Source of the DNA: Hyphomicrobiales bacterium
GTDB lineage: Bacteria > Pseudomonadota > Alphaproteobacteria > Rhizobiales > Rhizobiaceae
Direction: 5' to 3'
Assembly (NCBI GenBank): GCA_900470285.1
Contig: UCAG01000001.1
Coordinates: forward strand, 62,001-126,000
Length of the DNA: 64,000 nt
Part shown: in pieces, positions 7,989 to 17,650 of the stretch
How positions within the stretch are numbered: the first letter of the stretch is position 1
Layout: the number at the start of each line of letters is the position of its first letter
Translations under genes and position numbers: made by a program
The notes under the pieces: model-generated
Seen by the model: only the letters and a program-made list of their open reading frames with translations
What the model was told of the DNA's origin: nothing
Databases searched by the model: none

Positions 7989-10451
7989 CTAACCCTCAGC
8001 GACCTCTTCTGAATTTACATGCGGCTCAGGCAAAGGAATCGGTGACGGCAAAGGCATCACACTGATCCCTTCCGCTGCAAACCGCTCAACAATCGTGAAT
8101 TGCAATTCATTACGCACACCGAGAGCGCTGGTGATATCGGCCAGAAAAATACGGATCTCAAAGCGCATCATCATATTGCTGCTGACCAGTTCAGTCATAT
8201 TAATCAGAAAGACCATCGGCTCCGGATTCTTCAGAACCAGCGGCGTTTCCTTGGCAATTTCAAACAGCATTGCCTGAATCCGGCGCACATCGGTACGATA
8301 ACCGATCAGAAGCTGCATATCGGAACGGCCAAGTTTGTTACGATGCGTCCAGTTGCCGACATTGTCATTAATCAGCGTCGAGTTCGGCACGATAATCGTC
8401 TCGCGCTGGAAGGTTTCCACTTCCGTTGCACGCACGCTGATCTTCTTCACAAAACCACTGACAGTGCCTGTCTGCACCCAGTCGCCGACCTTCAGCGGGC
8501 GCTCAGCCAGCAGGATCAACCCCGAAACAAAGTTCGAGACAATATTCTGCAAACCGAAACCGATACCAAGCGAAAGACCACCGGCGACCAGCGCAAGGCT
8601 GGAGAGATTGATGCCGGCAGCTGAAATACCAAGCAGCCCCGACAAAGCCAGACCGACATAACCAACCACGGTTTTGATGGAATTACGCACACCCGGATCA
8701 ATGCGTCCGCGTGCCATGACACTGCCGTCCAGCCAGTTCTGGAACAACCTTGTCAGGAAGTAACCCATAATGAACAGCACAATACCGGTCAGAATACTCA
8801 GCAGCGAAATCGAGAAATTCCCGATCTGGAAACCGGTCATAATCCGCACAAAACTCGTGCTCATTTCCGACCACTGGAAACCAAACTGCATCAGAACCAG
8901 CGGCACACCAATCAGCAGGACGATAAGATTAATGACAATACCCGCCAGCAGCCCCAGCTGATCCAGCGTTGCTTCATTGGCATTAAACTTGTCCCGCAAC
9001 TTCCGTCCGAGGCTGGTATTGGCAAAGGCCTTCTCATGGGTAATGGCGCGGGCTGTCAGAAAGCCGAGATACATGGTGACGATAAACGCACCTGTCACCA
9101 CAATCTGCTGCGCCACAAAACGGGCAAGGCCGATATAACCAAAAATCGCAGCGCAAATCGGTACCAGTCCCAGCACGATCAGAATGATCTTGGTGAGCTT
9201 CGGCCATTCACGCAATTCACCGGTTCTCGGATTCTGAATCGGTTTCAGAAAGGCAATCGCCAGCAGCAGAGCACCAACCATTGCTGTGCCGATCACACTT
9301 TTCGCCACAGTCAGCGACAAGGGCGAAGACATCACGCCATTCAAAATTTCCAGAAAATATTCAATACTCTGCGTAATCGCAGCAGCTGTCAGTAACCAGA
9401 TCAGGATTTGCGCAGGTTTTGGTGCAACCGGCAGCAGACGCCAGTTCGGCATATCCGGACTAAGCACACCCCGTGCCAGCCGGTAAATAAACAGCACCAC
9501 ACAGAAAAGAGAGAACAAGGCAGCCAGCAACTGTGCCACATCAGGCCGCAGCAGATCAAAACGCTGGAACAGCACATAGACCAGCCCCAGAAATACGACA
9601 ATCGCCACAGACGGAATGACCGTTGACCAGAAGGCAACGGACAAGCGACTGAGATAACTCGGCCTTTCCTCCAGCGGATCACGCTCATAAAGATCGGCCA
9701 GCCACCGCCTTGCACTTAAGTGAATAAGCAATGCCGGAATAACGGAAATCGCCAGCACACCAAGCAATGTCCACAGACGCGGATAGAGTGTGAAATCCCA
9801 CCACGATTTCAGCAAATAATAAAATGTCTTGGTTTCATAACCGGCCGCATTAATAACCTCCGTCACCAGCGCCGTGTTAATATCAACGCGCTGAGACAGA
9901 GTCTGCGTAAACAGATCGCGGCGCATAGAGCCGATTTTCTCAATCAGCTGATTGGCCTGTACTGATGCATCTTCAGTAAAGCCGAGAACCGTATTGATCT
10001 CAGCCTTTTCTGTGGTCAGCCGCTCCCGCTCTGTCGCAACAATTTCGGATTCAGCAGGCTTACCTTCCGCAGGCGGCGGCCCCATCTGGTCAAGACGTGA
10101 ATTGATTTCACTCAGACGCGGACGAAATGCGAGACCGGCATCAAGAAGCTTTTTGGAAATCCCCTCGAGCTTGACTTTAATATTGGCCAGCGTTTCATCA
10201 TTGCTTTTGGATTTATCGAGAGTTTTGCCGATCTCATCAATCTGGCTGCGCAAGTCCTCGACAATCGTCTTTTGCTGCGCTGCCAGATTCTGTGAGACCG
10301 ATTGCGCCTGAGCCATATCCCAGCCGCTTCCGGTCACGCTCCCTGCAGCAATGCCCGAGACCAGCAATACAAAGCACAATAAAAACCTTAGGGAGATTGC
10401 TGATAGGAGTTTCAAAATCTGTCTCTCAATAAACTGCTGCTTCCGATTCAT
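7989..10451 (-). CDS. DUF3772-containing mechanosensitive channel of the MscS family
   Basis: The 820-residue inner-membrane protein begins with a hydrophobic signal (FLLCFVLLVSGIAAGS), followed by a periplasmic helical region (about 50-190, rich in K, E and Q) matching DUF3772. About ten membrane segments follow, and the MscS core is C-terminal: a glycine-rich pore helix near residues 600-650, then the beta domain with RPLKVGDWVQTGTVSGFV and IIVPNS. MscS-type channels open under membrane tension and release solutes after osmotic downshock. The large periplasmic part is like MscK/MscM-type members, far above the 286 residues of E. coli MscS. Its gene end abuts the repeat at 7887-7987. Confidence 0.85.
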   Translation of the reverse strand: MNRKQQFIERQILKLLSAISLRFLLCFVLLVSGIAAGSVTGSGWDMAQAQSVSQNLAAQQKTIVEDLRSQIDEIGKTLDKSKSNDETLANIKVKLEGISKKLLDAGLAFRPRLSEINSRLDQMGPPPAEGKPAESEIVATERERLTTEKAEINTVLGFTEDASVQANQLIEKIGSMRRDLFTQTLSQRVDINTALVTEVINAAGYETKTFYYLLKSWWDFTLYPRLWTLLGVLAISVIPALLIHLSARRWLADLYERDPLEERPSYLSRLSVAFWSTVIPSVAIVVFLGLVYVLFQRFDLLRPDVAQLLAALFSLFCVVLFIYRLARGVLSPDMPNWRLLPVAPKPAQILIWLLTAAAITQSIEYFLEILNGVMSSPLSLTVAKSVIGTAMVGALLLAIAFLKPIQNPRTGELREWPKLTKIILIVLGLVPICAAIFGYIGLARFVAQQIVVTGAFIVTMYLGFLTARAITHEKAFANTSLGRKLRDKFNANEATLDQLGLLAGIVINLIVLLIGVPLVLMQFGFQWSEMSTSFVRIMTGFQIGNFSISLLSILTGIVLFIMGYFLTRLFQNWLDGSVMARGRIDPGVRNSIKTVVGYVGLALSGLLGISAAGINLSSLALVAGGLSLGIGFGLQNIVSNFVSGLILLAERPLKVGDWVQTGTVSGFVKKISVRATEVETFQRETIIVPNSTLINDNVGNWTHRNKLGRSDMQLLIGYRTDVRRIQAMLFEIAKETPLVLKNPEPMVFLINMTELVSSNMMMRFEIRIFLADITSALGVRNELQFTIVERFAAEGISVMPLPSPIPLPEPHVNSEEVAEG

Positions 10452-10724
10452 ATTATTGACTTTTCCGGGGCTTTTTCAGAACCGTCAATCCACAAATAAC
10501 AGCTTAGAAATAAATGGGCGCAAACGCTGCTTTCTTATGCACAATATAGGCGCAAATAAGATTAAGGCCACAGCTTCATGTCTCAGAGAAGTTGTTTATC
10601 TTCTCGTGCAGCATCTCAGCAGACATAGCTGTTTTTTGTCAGCAAAATTCAACAAAGCCGTGTCATGTCAGCTATTTTCCTTGTGATTAAGGTGCTGAAT
10701 GGTTAATGAGATGAAACAGTATTT
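10452..10724. other. Intergenic stretch upstream of the channel gene
   Basis: It presumably carries the promoter of the minus-strand channel gene. I see no gene here. Confidence 0.4.
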
Positions 10725-11267
10725 TTGCATAAGCCGGAGACCTTCTGCAAATTTACTCAAGTCAGACATGATTTTCGCAAATCAGGACAAAAGCGAGCCG
10801 GAACAATTTTCAGATCCAGACTTTGCAGAGCGATAACGGGGAAAGCACGACAGGAACAGCACAGGCTGTCTCTTCGCACGGTGCTTTATTCTTTTGGCTT
10901 GCTGTGGTTTCTGTCCGGACTTCTGGCTCTGCAATCGGCATTAATTACAGCCGGTGACCAAAACACAATCAGCTATCAGACCGCAGCTCTGGTTCAGGAT
11001 CGCCAAAGCGTTCAGACGACTGATCCGTCAGGGCGCGCACCGAACAGCACGCTGACAGCGCCGGTTCGGGCAATTCTTACCCCTGCGCTATATTTCAGCA
11101 GCAAAGCTCTGCCCTTCAGCGCTGACGGCACTTTCATTCTGCCGGCATTATTTGCCCTTCTGGCAGCTTTCACTTCCGCATCCGTTCTGCGCATTCAGCA
11201 TAACCAGCAGACAGATGCCCGCCGGAGCGCTATCCGCGCCCGCGCACCGCCTTTATCCCAAATTTAA
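10725..11267 (+). CDS. Doubtful small membrane protein
   Basis: An open frame of up to 180 codons begins with a weak TTG and no clear ribosome site; a GTG at 10881 would give a 128-residue protein. Two hydrophobic segments (GLLWFLSGLLALQSAL and ILPALFALLAAF) flank a polar region, a plausible two-pass membrane protein. The first 50 residues of the long form look like out-of-frame translation. I recognise no family. It points toward secDF, 143 bases away. Without it the gap would run from 10452 to 11410. Confidence 0.3.
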   Translation: MHKPETFCKFTQVRHDFRKSGQKRAGTIFRSRLCRAITGKARQEQHRLSLRTVLYSFGLLWFLSGLLALQSALITAGDQNTISYQTAALVQDRQSVQTTDPSGRAPNSTLTAPVRAILTPALYFSSKALPFSADGTFILPALFALLAAFTSASVLRIQHNQQTDARRSAIRARAPPLSQI

Positions 11268-11410
11268 ATTCTGCTTTCCGGCAGTTCTTTTAAAGTAAGT
11301 CCTATCTGACACTATGCGTCTGACAGGTCTTATGATTTCCATCTGCATTACGGCACGGTCTGTCTGAATACAGTCATTCCTGCCGCAAACAATCGGACCG
11401 GATTACTCTC

Positions 11411-13945
11411 ATGCGTACACCCAAATGGGCTGTATATCTTTACAGTCTCATCATTCTGGCAGGCATATTCATCGCCCTGCCGAACGTCTTTACCAAGCAA
11501 CAGCTGGAAAATATGCCCGGCTGGTTCCCGAAAAATCAGGTCACACTCGGGCTTGATCTTCGCGGCGGTTCTTACCTCGTCCTTGAAGTGGATGCTGCCG
11601 GTCTGAAAAAAGACCGTCTGCGTACATTGCTGGATGATGCACGCAGCAAACTGCGCTCAGAACGTATCCAGCCACAGTCCATTCGTGTGGCCGGTGATGC
11701 GGTTCTGGTCAATATTGCCGATACTGCTCAGCGTGACCGTGCGGTAACAGCACTGAAAACCCTGATTAATCCTGTATCGACCAGCGGTTTCGGCACACCG
11801 ATCAATGATATTGATGTGACAACGCCGGGCGAACAGATCCGTCTGTCGCTGACAGAAGCCGGTTTCAACTACCGTCTCGACAGCGCCCTCACCCAGAGCC
11901 TTGAGATCATCCGTCAGCGTGTGGATCAGGTTGGTGTTTCCGAACCGTCCATCCAGCGCGTTGGCAGTGACCGTATCGTGGTTCAGTTGCCAGGTCTGCA
12001 GGATCCGACACAGCTGCGCCAACTGCTGGGTTCAACTGCTAAAATGGCCTTCCATATGGTTGCGGATGCAGATCCGAACAGCCCGCCGCCTCCGGGCGTC
12101 ACAATTATGGAAGATTCCAAAAATCCGACCATTAAATATCCGATCGAAGATCAGGTCGCTCTCAGCGGCGAACGTCTGACCGATGCCCGCGCCGGTTTTG
12201 ACCAGCGTTCAAACGAGCCGATTGTTTCATTCCGTTTTGACAGTCAGGGTGCCCGTCAGTTCGCTGAAATCACCACAAAAAACGTGAACCGTCCTTTTGC
12301 GATCGTTCTGGATGACAAGGTTCTGTCTGCGCCGACAATCCGTGAGCCGATCACCGGTGGTTCCGGCCAGATCAGCGGCCAGTTCACTGTTGAAGATACT
12401 GTGGTTCTGTCCGCCCTGCTGCGTGCCGGTGCTTTGCCTGCACCACTCACCGTTATTGAAGAACGTACAGTCGGTCCGGATCTTGGTGGCGACGCCATTA
12501 AAATGGGTGTCTATACCGGTATTCTCGGCTTTATTCTGGTCGCAGCATTCATCGTCATGCTCTACGGCTTCTGGGGTATGATCGCGAATTTCGCGCTGCT
12601 TCTGAATATTGTACTGACCTTTGCGGCACTGACCCTGATCGGGGCAACGCTGACCCTGCCCGGTATTGCCGGTGTTATCCTCAGTATTGGTATCGCTGTG
12701 GATGCGAATATTCTTATCAATGAGCGTATTCGTGAAGAAACCAAAAAAGGCATGGGCGCTATGGCCGCGCTCGATAAAGGCTTCAACTTCGCTTATTCAA
12801 CCATTGTTGACGCCAACGTCACCTCGGTGATTGCAACCGTTCTGCTATTTATGTTCGGTACCGGCCCTGTTCGCGGTTTTGCTATCACCATGATGCTCGG
12901 TATTGCCATTTCCATGTTTACGGCTGTTTCGGTCGTTCGCATTATCATGGCGTGGTCTGTCCGCCGCCGTAAGCTGAAGGTTCTGCATATTGAACCTTGG
13001 GTGCGCGTGGCTCCGGAAAATACCAATTACCAGTTCATGAAAGCCCGTTATTTCGGGATTATGGTGTCGGTTATTCTTTCGGTTGCCTCGCTGTTCCTGT
13101 TCTTCAAACCGGGTCTGAACTACGGTCTGGACTTTACCGGCGGTATTCAGGTTGAAATCACCACATCCCAACCGGCTGATCTGGGACAATTGCGTTCCTC
13201 GCTCGGCGGTCTAGGTCTGGGTGAAGTCGCATTGCAAAATGCAGGCAGCCCTGAAAATGTTCTGATCCGAGTTCAGCGTCAGGATGGCGGTGAAGAAGCA
13301 CAGACCGTTGCGGTTAACAAGGTTCGTGAAGCTGTTCAGTCGATCGACAAGGATGTGAAGATCGAGCGTACAGAAGTCGTGGGACCAAAGGTCAGCGGCG
13401 AGCTTGCACGTTCCGGCTTTATCGCTCTGGTACTGGCTGCCGGTGCGATGCTGATCTATCTCTGGTGGCGGTTTGAATGGTATTTCGCTGTCGGCGCGAT
13501 TGCCACGCTGGTATTGGATACCACCAAACTGGTCGGTTTCTTCGTCATCACCCAGCTCGACTTCAACCTCACCGCGATTGCGGCTGTGCTGACACTGGTC
13601 GGTTACTCGGTCAATGATAAGGTGGTGGTCTATGACCGTATGCGTGAAAATATGCGTATGTATAAGGCCAAACCGCTGCGTGAAATCATTGATATGAGTA
13701 TCAATCAGGTTTTCGCCCGTTGTATCTATACCTCGCTTTGTACCTTCCTTGCTGTTCTTCCGATGGCAATCTGGGGCGGCAGCGCGGTTGAGAACTTTGC
13801 GATCCCGATGTTGTTTGGTGTGTTCATTGCAACCACATCGTCGATCTTCATTGCAGCACCGATCCTGATGCTGCTCGGCACCTGGTGGGAACGCACCCAT
13901 AAGCGCGGCCTCGGCGATACGGATACTACCGTTACCGCCAAGTAA
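11411..13945 (+). CDS. secDF: Protein translocase subunit SecDF (fusion)
   Basis: The 844-residue protein joins SecD and SecF in one chain, which together use the proton gradient to complete protein export through SecYEG. The SecD half starts with a transmembrane helix and LGLDLRGGSYLVLEV (about 46-60), then the periplasmic P1 region and the membrane motif SIGIAVDANILINERI near 425-440. The SecF half begins near 540, with GLNYGLDFTGG near 570 and LVGYSVNDKVVVYDRMREN near 725-745. The fused form is common in Hyphomicrobiales. yajC, often upstream of secD, is not visible here. Confidence 0.95.
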   Translation: MRTPKWAVYLYSLIILAGIFIALPNVFTKQQLENMPGWFPKNQVTLGLDLRGGSYLVLEVDAAGLKKDRLRTLLDDARSKLRSERIQPQSIRVAGDAVLVNIADTAQRDRAVTALKTLINPVSTSGFGTPINDIDVTTPGEQIRLSLTEAGFNYRLDSALTQSLEIIRQRVDQVGVSEPSIQRVGSDRIVVQLPGLQDPTQLRQLLGSTAKMAFHMVADADPNSPPPPGVTIMEDSKNPTIKYPIEDQVALSGERLTDARAGFDQRSNEPIVSFRFDSQGARQFAEITTKNVNRPFAIVLDDKVLSAPTIREPITGGSGQISGQFTVEDTVVLSALLRAGALPAPLTVIEERTVGPDLGGDAIKMGVYTGILGFILVAAFIVMLYGFWGMIANFALLLNIVLTFAALTLIGATLTLPGIAGVILSIGIAVDANILINERIREETKKGMGAMAALDKGFNFAYSTIVDANVTSVIATVLLFMFGTGPVRGFAITMMLGIAISMFTAVSVVRIIMAWSVRRRKLKVLHIEPWVRVAPENTNYQFMKARYFGIMVSVILSVASLFLFFKPGLNYGLDFTGGIQVEITTSQPADLGQLRSSLGGLGLGEVALQNAGSPENVLIRVQRQDGGEEAQTVAVNKVREAVQSIDKDVKIERTEVVGPKVSGELARSGFIALVLAAGAMLIYLWWRFEWYFAVGAIATLVLDTTKLVGFFVITQLDFNLTAIAAVLTLVGYSVNDKVVVYDRMRENMRMYKAKPLREIIDMSINQVFARCIYTSLCTFLAVLPMAIWGGSAVENFAIPMLFGVFIATTSSIFIAAPILMLLGTWWERTHKRGLGDTDTTVTAK

Positions 13946-13960
13946 TCAGGCACAAATATG

Positions 13961-13988
13961 TATCACGCGGCTTAAATACCGCGTGATA
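13961..13988. terminator. Hairpin downstream of secDF
   Basis: TATCACGCGG pairs with CCGCGTGATA across CTTAAATA. No clear T-run follows, so it may be a weak terminator or an mRNA-protecting hairpin. Confidence 0.55.
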
Positions 13989-14127
13989 CTCCTCCTCTAC
14001 CGCCCTTTTTCTGAATTGCATAATTCCGCCGGTATTGCAGTTGAGACAAACGGCCCAAAGACGCTTATCGCAAGGCGATGAGATGCTGCGCATCACGCCT
14101 TGGAAAGTTCAATCGCCACTCGGGCTT

Positions 14128-14166
14128 AACCAAAGTCCTTTGAGTTTTACTCCATGGACTTTGGTT
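14128..14166. promoter_or_regulatory. Perfect 11-base inverted repeat ahead of the antiporter gene
   Basis: AACCAAAGTCC (14128-14138) and GGACTTTGGTT (14156-14166) are perfect complements separated by 17 bases. The element ends 18 bases before the antiporter start codon. It could be an operator or a leader hairpin that affects translation. Confidence 0.55.
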
Positions 14167-14184
14167 ATATAAGGACAAGCCGCC

Positions 14185-15969
14185 ATGCCTCACGACACAC
14201 CTCTCATCGCCACGATTGTTGTCGGTCTGTGTCTGGCCTTTCTCTTCGGAGCCATTGCCAATCGTCTTCGCATCTCCCCGCTGGTCGGATATTTGCTGGC
14301 TGGTGTATTGTGCGGCCCCTATACGCCGGGTTTTGTCGCCGATCAGGAGCTGACACTCCAGCTGGCTGAAATCGGCGTTATCTTGCTGATGTTTGGTGTA
14401 GGCTTACATTTTTCCGTCAAAGAACTACTGTCGGTAAAAACCATCGCAGTTCCAGGAGCGTTGGTGCAGATTTTTGCCGCAACCGCTCTTGGCACCGGTC
14501 TCGGCCTGATTATCGGCTGGGATCTCACCGGTTCCGTAACCTTTGGTCTGGCGCTCTCCACCGCATCCACCGTTGTGCTTCTCCGCGCCATGCAGGAACG
14601 CCGGCTGATGGAAACAGACCGCGGACGCATCGCAGTCGGCTGGCTGATTGTTGAAGATCTGGTGATGGTGCTGACACTCGTGTTGATGCCAGCGATTGCC
14701 GGTCTTTTGTATGGCAATTCCGGCACGGTTCCGTCAGATCCCATTGCTTCATATCTGGGGCTTGGCATTACCGGCATCATTGTACTGACCCTGATCAAAA
14801 TTGCAGTCTTCATCGCGCTGATGCTGATAGTCGGCAAAAGAGTTGTTCCATGGGTGCTGGAGGTGATTTCCGCCAGCGGCTCGCGTGAACTCTTCCGCCT
14901 TGGCGTACTGGCCATTGCTCTGGGCGTGGCCTTTGGCGCTGCCAACCTGTTCGGCGTATCACTGGCGCTCGGCGCTTTCTTTGCCGGTATGGTGATGAGT
15001 GAATCGGAACTCAGCCATCAGGCTGCCGAAGAATCCCTGCCGCTGCGTGATGCATTTGCAGTGCTGTTTTTCGTCTCGGTCGGTATGTTGTTCGATCCGA
15101 TGGTGCTGATTAATAATCCTCTGTCATTGCTGGCAACATTGCTGATTATCATGATCGGAAAATCCGCCGCCGCTTTCTTTATTGTACGCGCATTCAAACA
15201 TCCGACGGGAACCGCACTGACCATTTCTGCCAGCCTTGCGCAGATTGGTGAGTTCTCATTCATTCTCGCAAGTCTTGGTGTTTCTCTGAAACTGATGCCG
15301 AAAGAGGCTCAGGATCTGGTACTGGCAGGTGCCATTCTTTCAATTCTTTTCAATCCGCTGGTGTTTATCGGCTTTGAAAAGCTGCGCCCGTTCATTGAAC
15401 GCAAGCTTGGCGCCAAACAATCACCGGATGTCACAGAGCTTACGCCAGATGATGATGAATATCACACCATCAAGTCCTTTAGCGCTTATGCAACATCCTT
15501 AACCGGCCATACTATTATTGCGGGTTACGGTGAAGTTGGTTCACGCGTTGCGGAAAAACTTCTCGCAGACAAATGCCCGATCGTTGTGATTGAGAATGCG
15601 GAAAAACCAGCGATTGAACTGCGTGAAACCGGAGTTGAAGTTATTCTCGGCAATGCCGCAGAAAAGGAAACGCTTAGCCGAGCCGGTCTTGCTGATGCAC
15701 AATGCCTTATTCTCGCACTGCCATATGCTTTTGAGACCGCCCGTGTCATCGCACAGGCCAGCCAGAAGAATCCTGACTTGCATATTATTGCTCGTGCTGA
15801 ATCGGTGGTTGAGGCCGATTATCTGCGTGATCTCGGAATTGGGACGATTATTCTGGCAGAAGAAGAGATTGCCCGCGGCATTCTCGGAAAAATTTCCGCA
15901 TCAAAAACAGATTATGCAAAAAACTTGACAGAAACTTCACCTGAAGAACCCTTAAGTTCCATAAATTAA
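14185..15969 (+). CDS. ybaL: YbaL-type monovalent cation:proton antiporter
   Basis: The 594-residue protein is a CPA2/KefB-KefC-family antiporter closest to E. coli YbaL: the first 60 residues, including LRISPLVGYLLAGVL and TPGFVAD, are nearly those of YbaL. About twelve membrane helices fill residues 5-400. A cytoplasmic TrkA-N (RCK) domain follows from about 438, with the nucleotide-binding glycines in IIAGYGEVGSRVAEKLL. Such proteins move K+ or Na+ against protons under nucleotide control; the substrate of YbaL is not settled. The start at 14185 has AAGGA ten bases before it. The inverted repeat at 14128-14166 is immediately upstream. Confidence 0.9.
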   Translation: MPHDTPLIATIVVGLCLAFLFGAIANRLRISPLVGYLLAGVLCGPYTPGFVADQELTLQLAEIGVILLMFGVGLHFSVKELLSVKTIAVPGALVQIFAATALGTGLGLIIGWDLTGSVTFGLALSTASTVVLLRAMQERRLMETDRGRIAVGWLIVEDLVMVLTLVLMPAIAGLLYGNSGTVPSDPIASYLGLGITGIIVLTLIKIAVFIALMLIVGKRVVPWVLEVISASGSRELFRLGVLAIALGVAFGAANLFGVSLALGAFFAGMVMSESELSHQAAEESLPLRDAFAVLFFVSVGMLFDPMVLINNPLSLLATLLIIMIGKSAAAFFIVRAFKHPTGTALTISASLAQIGEFSFILASLGVSLKLMPKEAQDLVLAGAILSILFNPLVFIGFEKLRPFIERKLGAKQSPDVTELTPDDDEYHTIKSFSAYATSLTGHTIIAGYGEVGSRVAEKLLADKCPIVVIENAEKPAIELRETGVEVILGNAAEKETLSRAGLADAQCLILALPYAFETARVIAQASQKNPDLHIIARAESVVEADYLRDLGIGTIILAEEEIARGILGKISASKTDYAKNLTETSPEEPLSSIN

Positions 15970-16142
15970 TGATTAAGACATAAAAATCGTTAAAAGTGAC
16001 GAAGTATAAAAACTGACAACATGTGAATACCTGTTACAAATAGGTGATGTGGAATCAATCAGCAGACATCCGCCCTTAAAAGACGGAATTCCGGTGATGA
16101 CATATGTGACCACACCAACAACAAAAGGGTGTCATCTGATAG

Positions 16143-17090
16143 ATGAAATGGAAAGATTACATCTGGCCGACAATCGGCATCGGCGCGGTTATTGTATCCG
16201 TATGGCTTCTGTATAATGAACTGCGCAGCATTTCTCTTGAGGATGTAATTGACAGTCTCGCGGCGATTACCCTGAAACAATGGCTGCTGAGTGCTTCCTG
16301 TGCATTGCTTTCCTATATGGCGCTGGCCGGTTACGATCGCATAGCGCTCAAGCATCTGCACAAAAAAATCTCATGGCTGTTTATCAGCCTGTGCTCTTTC
16401 ACCGCTTATGCCCTGTCACATAATATCGGTGCGTCTGTTATTTCCGGTGCGGTTGTCCGCTACCGTGCTTATTCTTCCAAAGGCCTGTCCGGTGCGGAAG
16501 TTGCCGTTTTGGTAGGTTTCTGCTCTTTCACCTTTGCACTCGGCACACTGATCCTCAGTGCTATCGTTCTGCTCGTTGAGCCGGATCTGCTTCAGCGTTT
16601 TAACAATGATATTCCCGAGAGCGTCGCAATAGCTGCCGGTATTATTATTCTTGTATTGGTTGCGCTTTATGTATTCGGCAGCTTCATGCAATTGCGGCCT
16701 TTGCGTATCGGCTCCAAATTCCAGCTATCCTATCCGCGCCTCTCGGTTGTTTCATGGCAGCTGCTGATTGCGCCACTGGAACTGATCGGTGCCGCAGGTA
16801 TCATCTATTTCGCCCTGCCCGAGGTGAACCATCCGGGCTTCCTGATTGTGCTCGGCATTTTCCTGATTTCATTCTCGGCAGCTCTGATTTCCAATGCACC
16901 GGGCGGCCTTGGTGTTCTGGAATTCCTGTTCATCACCGGTCTGCCAAATCTCAATCCGGCAGATGTTCTGGCAGCACTGATTGTCTTCCGCCTGCTCTAT
17001 CTGCTGATACCATTCGGTATTTCGCTGATTGTTGTGCTGATTTTTGAGAAGAGCGAATTCTCCAAAAAGCGCAAAATACAGGATAACTGA
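16143..17090 (+). CDS. YbhN-like lysylphosphatidylglycerol synthase-type membrane protein
   Basis: The 315-residue integral membrane protein belongs to the UPF0104/LPG_synthase_TM family. About eight hydrophobic segments run from residue 5 to the end, with the family-type sequence SHNIGASVISGAVVRYRAYS near 100 and SNAPGGLGVLEFLFI near 255. Only the membrane part is present; the aminoacyl-transferase half of MprF is absent, so it cannot be called a lysyl-PG synthase. Some relatives act in lipid flipping or transport. The start lies 173 bases after ybaL on the same strand, so joint transcription is possible. A strong terminator follows. Confidence 0.8.
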   Translation: MKWKDYIWPTIGIGAVIVSVWLLYNELRSISLEDVIDSLAAITLKQWLLSASCALLSYMALAGYDRIALKHLHKKISWLFISLCSFTAYALSHNIGASVISGAVVRYRAYSSKGLSGAEVAVLVGFCSFTFALGTLILSAIVLLVEPDLLQRFNNDIPESVAIAAGIIILVLVALYVFGSFMQLRPLRIGSKFQLSYPRLSVVSWQLLIAPLELIGAAGIIYFALPEVNHPGFLIVLGIFLISFSAALISNAPGGLGVLEFLFITGLPNLNPADVLAALIVFRLLYLLIPFGISLIVVLIFEKSEFSKKRKIQDN

Positions 17091-17112
17091 CGAAACAACC
17101 GTAAGCTTATAA

Positions 17113-17147
17113 GAAAGAGCGCTTTGTCTCAGCAAAGCGCTCTTTTT
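17113..17147 (+). terminator. Terminator after the YbhN-like gene
   Basis: AAAGAGCGCTTTG pairs with CAAAGCGCTCTTT around TCTCAG and is followed by TTT. It lies between convergent genes and may serve both. Confidence 0.9.
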
Positions 17148-17150
17148 CAT

Positions 17151-17510
17151 TTATTGCACAACAATCGCATCAACATCAATTTCAGGTGAGCGGCCATCAT
17201 TCACATCAATCTCACCATGAATTTGCACTTTGACTTTATCATCAAAGCGAGACGACGGCAGCTTATCGTCATCAATCTCAACCCGGATTTCACCGGTTCC
17301 GTCAGAGAAAATATACTTCTCATGGCTAACTTTTCTGATGATATAACCGTCAAGAATAATACGCCGGTCATCAACCGGATTTTTCAGAATATCTGAAACG
17401 CTACGGGTCTGCTGAGACACATTAGGCCCCGTATATTGCGCATAGGCATAGCCTGTAACAGCTGTATTTATTACCAGCACTGAAATTACAACATTAAAAA
17501 TTTTTCTCAT
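17151..17510 (-). CDS. YgiW/YdeI-family periplasmic OB-fold (BOF) protein
   Basis: The 119-residue protein has a signal peptide (first 24 residues, ending TGYAYAQ). The mature domain matches the bacterial OB-fold (BOF) family: SVSDILKNPVDDRRIILDGYI, then FSDGTGEIRVEIDD and VKVQIHGEID. E. coli members YgiW and YdeI are periplasmic stress-tolerance proteins linked to peroxide and antimicrobial-peptide resistance, and the domain is predicted to bind a small molecule. AAGGT lies ten bases before the ATG. It is a lone gene convergent with the YbhN-like gene. Confidence 0.85.
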   Translation of the reverse strand: MRKIFNVVISVLVINTAVTGYAYAQYTGPNVSQQTRSVSDILKNPVDDRRIILDGYIIRKVSHEKYIFSDGTGEIRVEIDDDKLPSSRFDDKVKVQIHGEIDVNDGRSPEIDVDAIVVQ

Positions 17511-17600
17511 AATAGAAACCTTTATAAATATTAAAAACTACTTCGGAAGCCAGACAGCTAATACACTAAAAATCATGAAAATCATATATTGCTAAAATAA

Positions 17601-17632
17601 AAAAGCCGCGAAACTCAATTTCGCGGCTTTTT
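17601..17632 (-). terminator. Terminator after the class IV aminotransferase gene
   Basis: AAAAGCCGCGAAA pairs with TTTCGCGGCTTTT. On the reverse strand it lies 19 bases beyond the aminotransferase stop. Confidence 0.85.
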
Positions 17633-17650
17633 CGTTAAGGGATGGTACTC

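Noticed and set aside
16143-17090. Lysylphosphatidylglycerol synthase (MprF)
   Set aside because: Only the membrane domain is present; the aminoacyl-transferase domain is missing.
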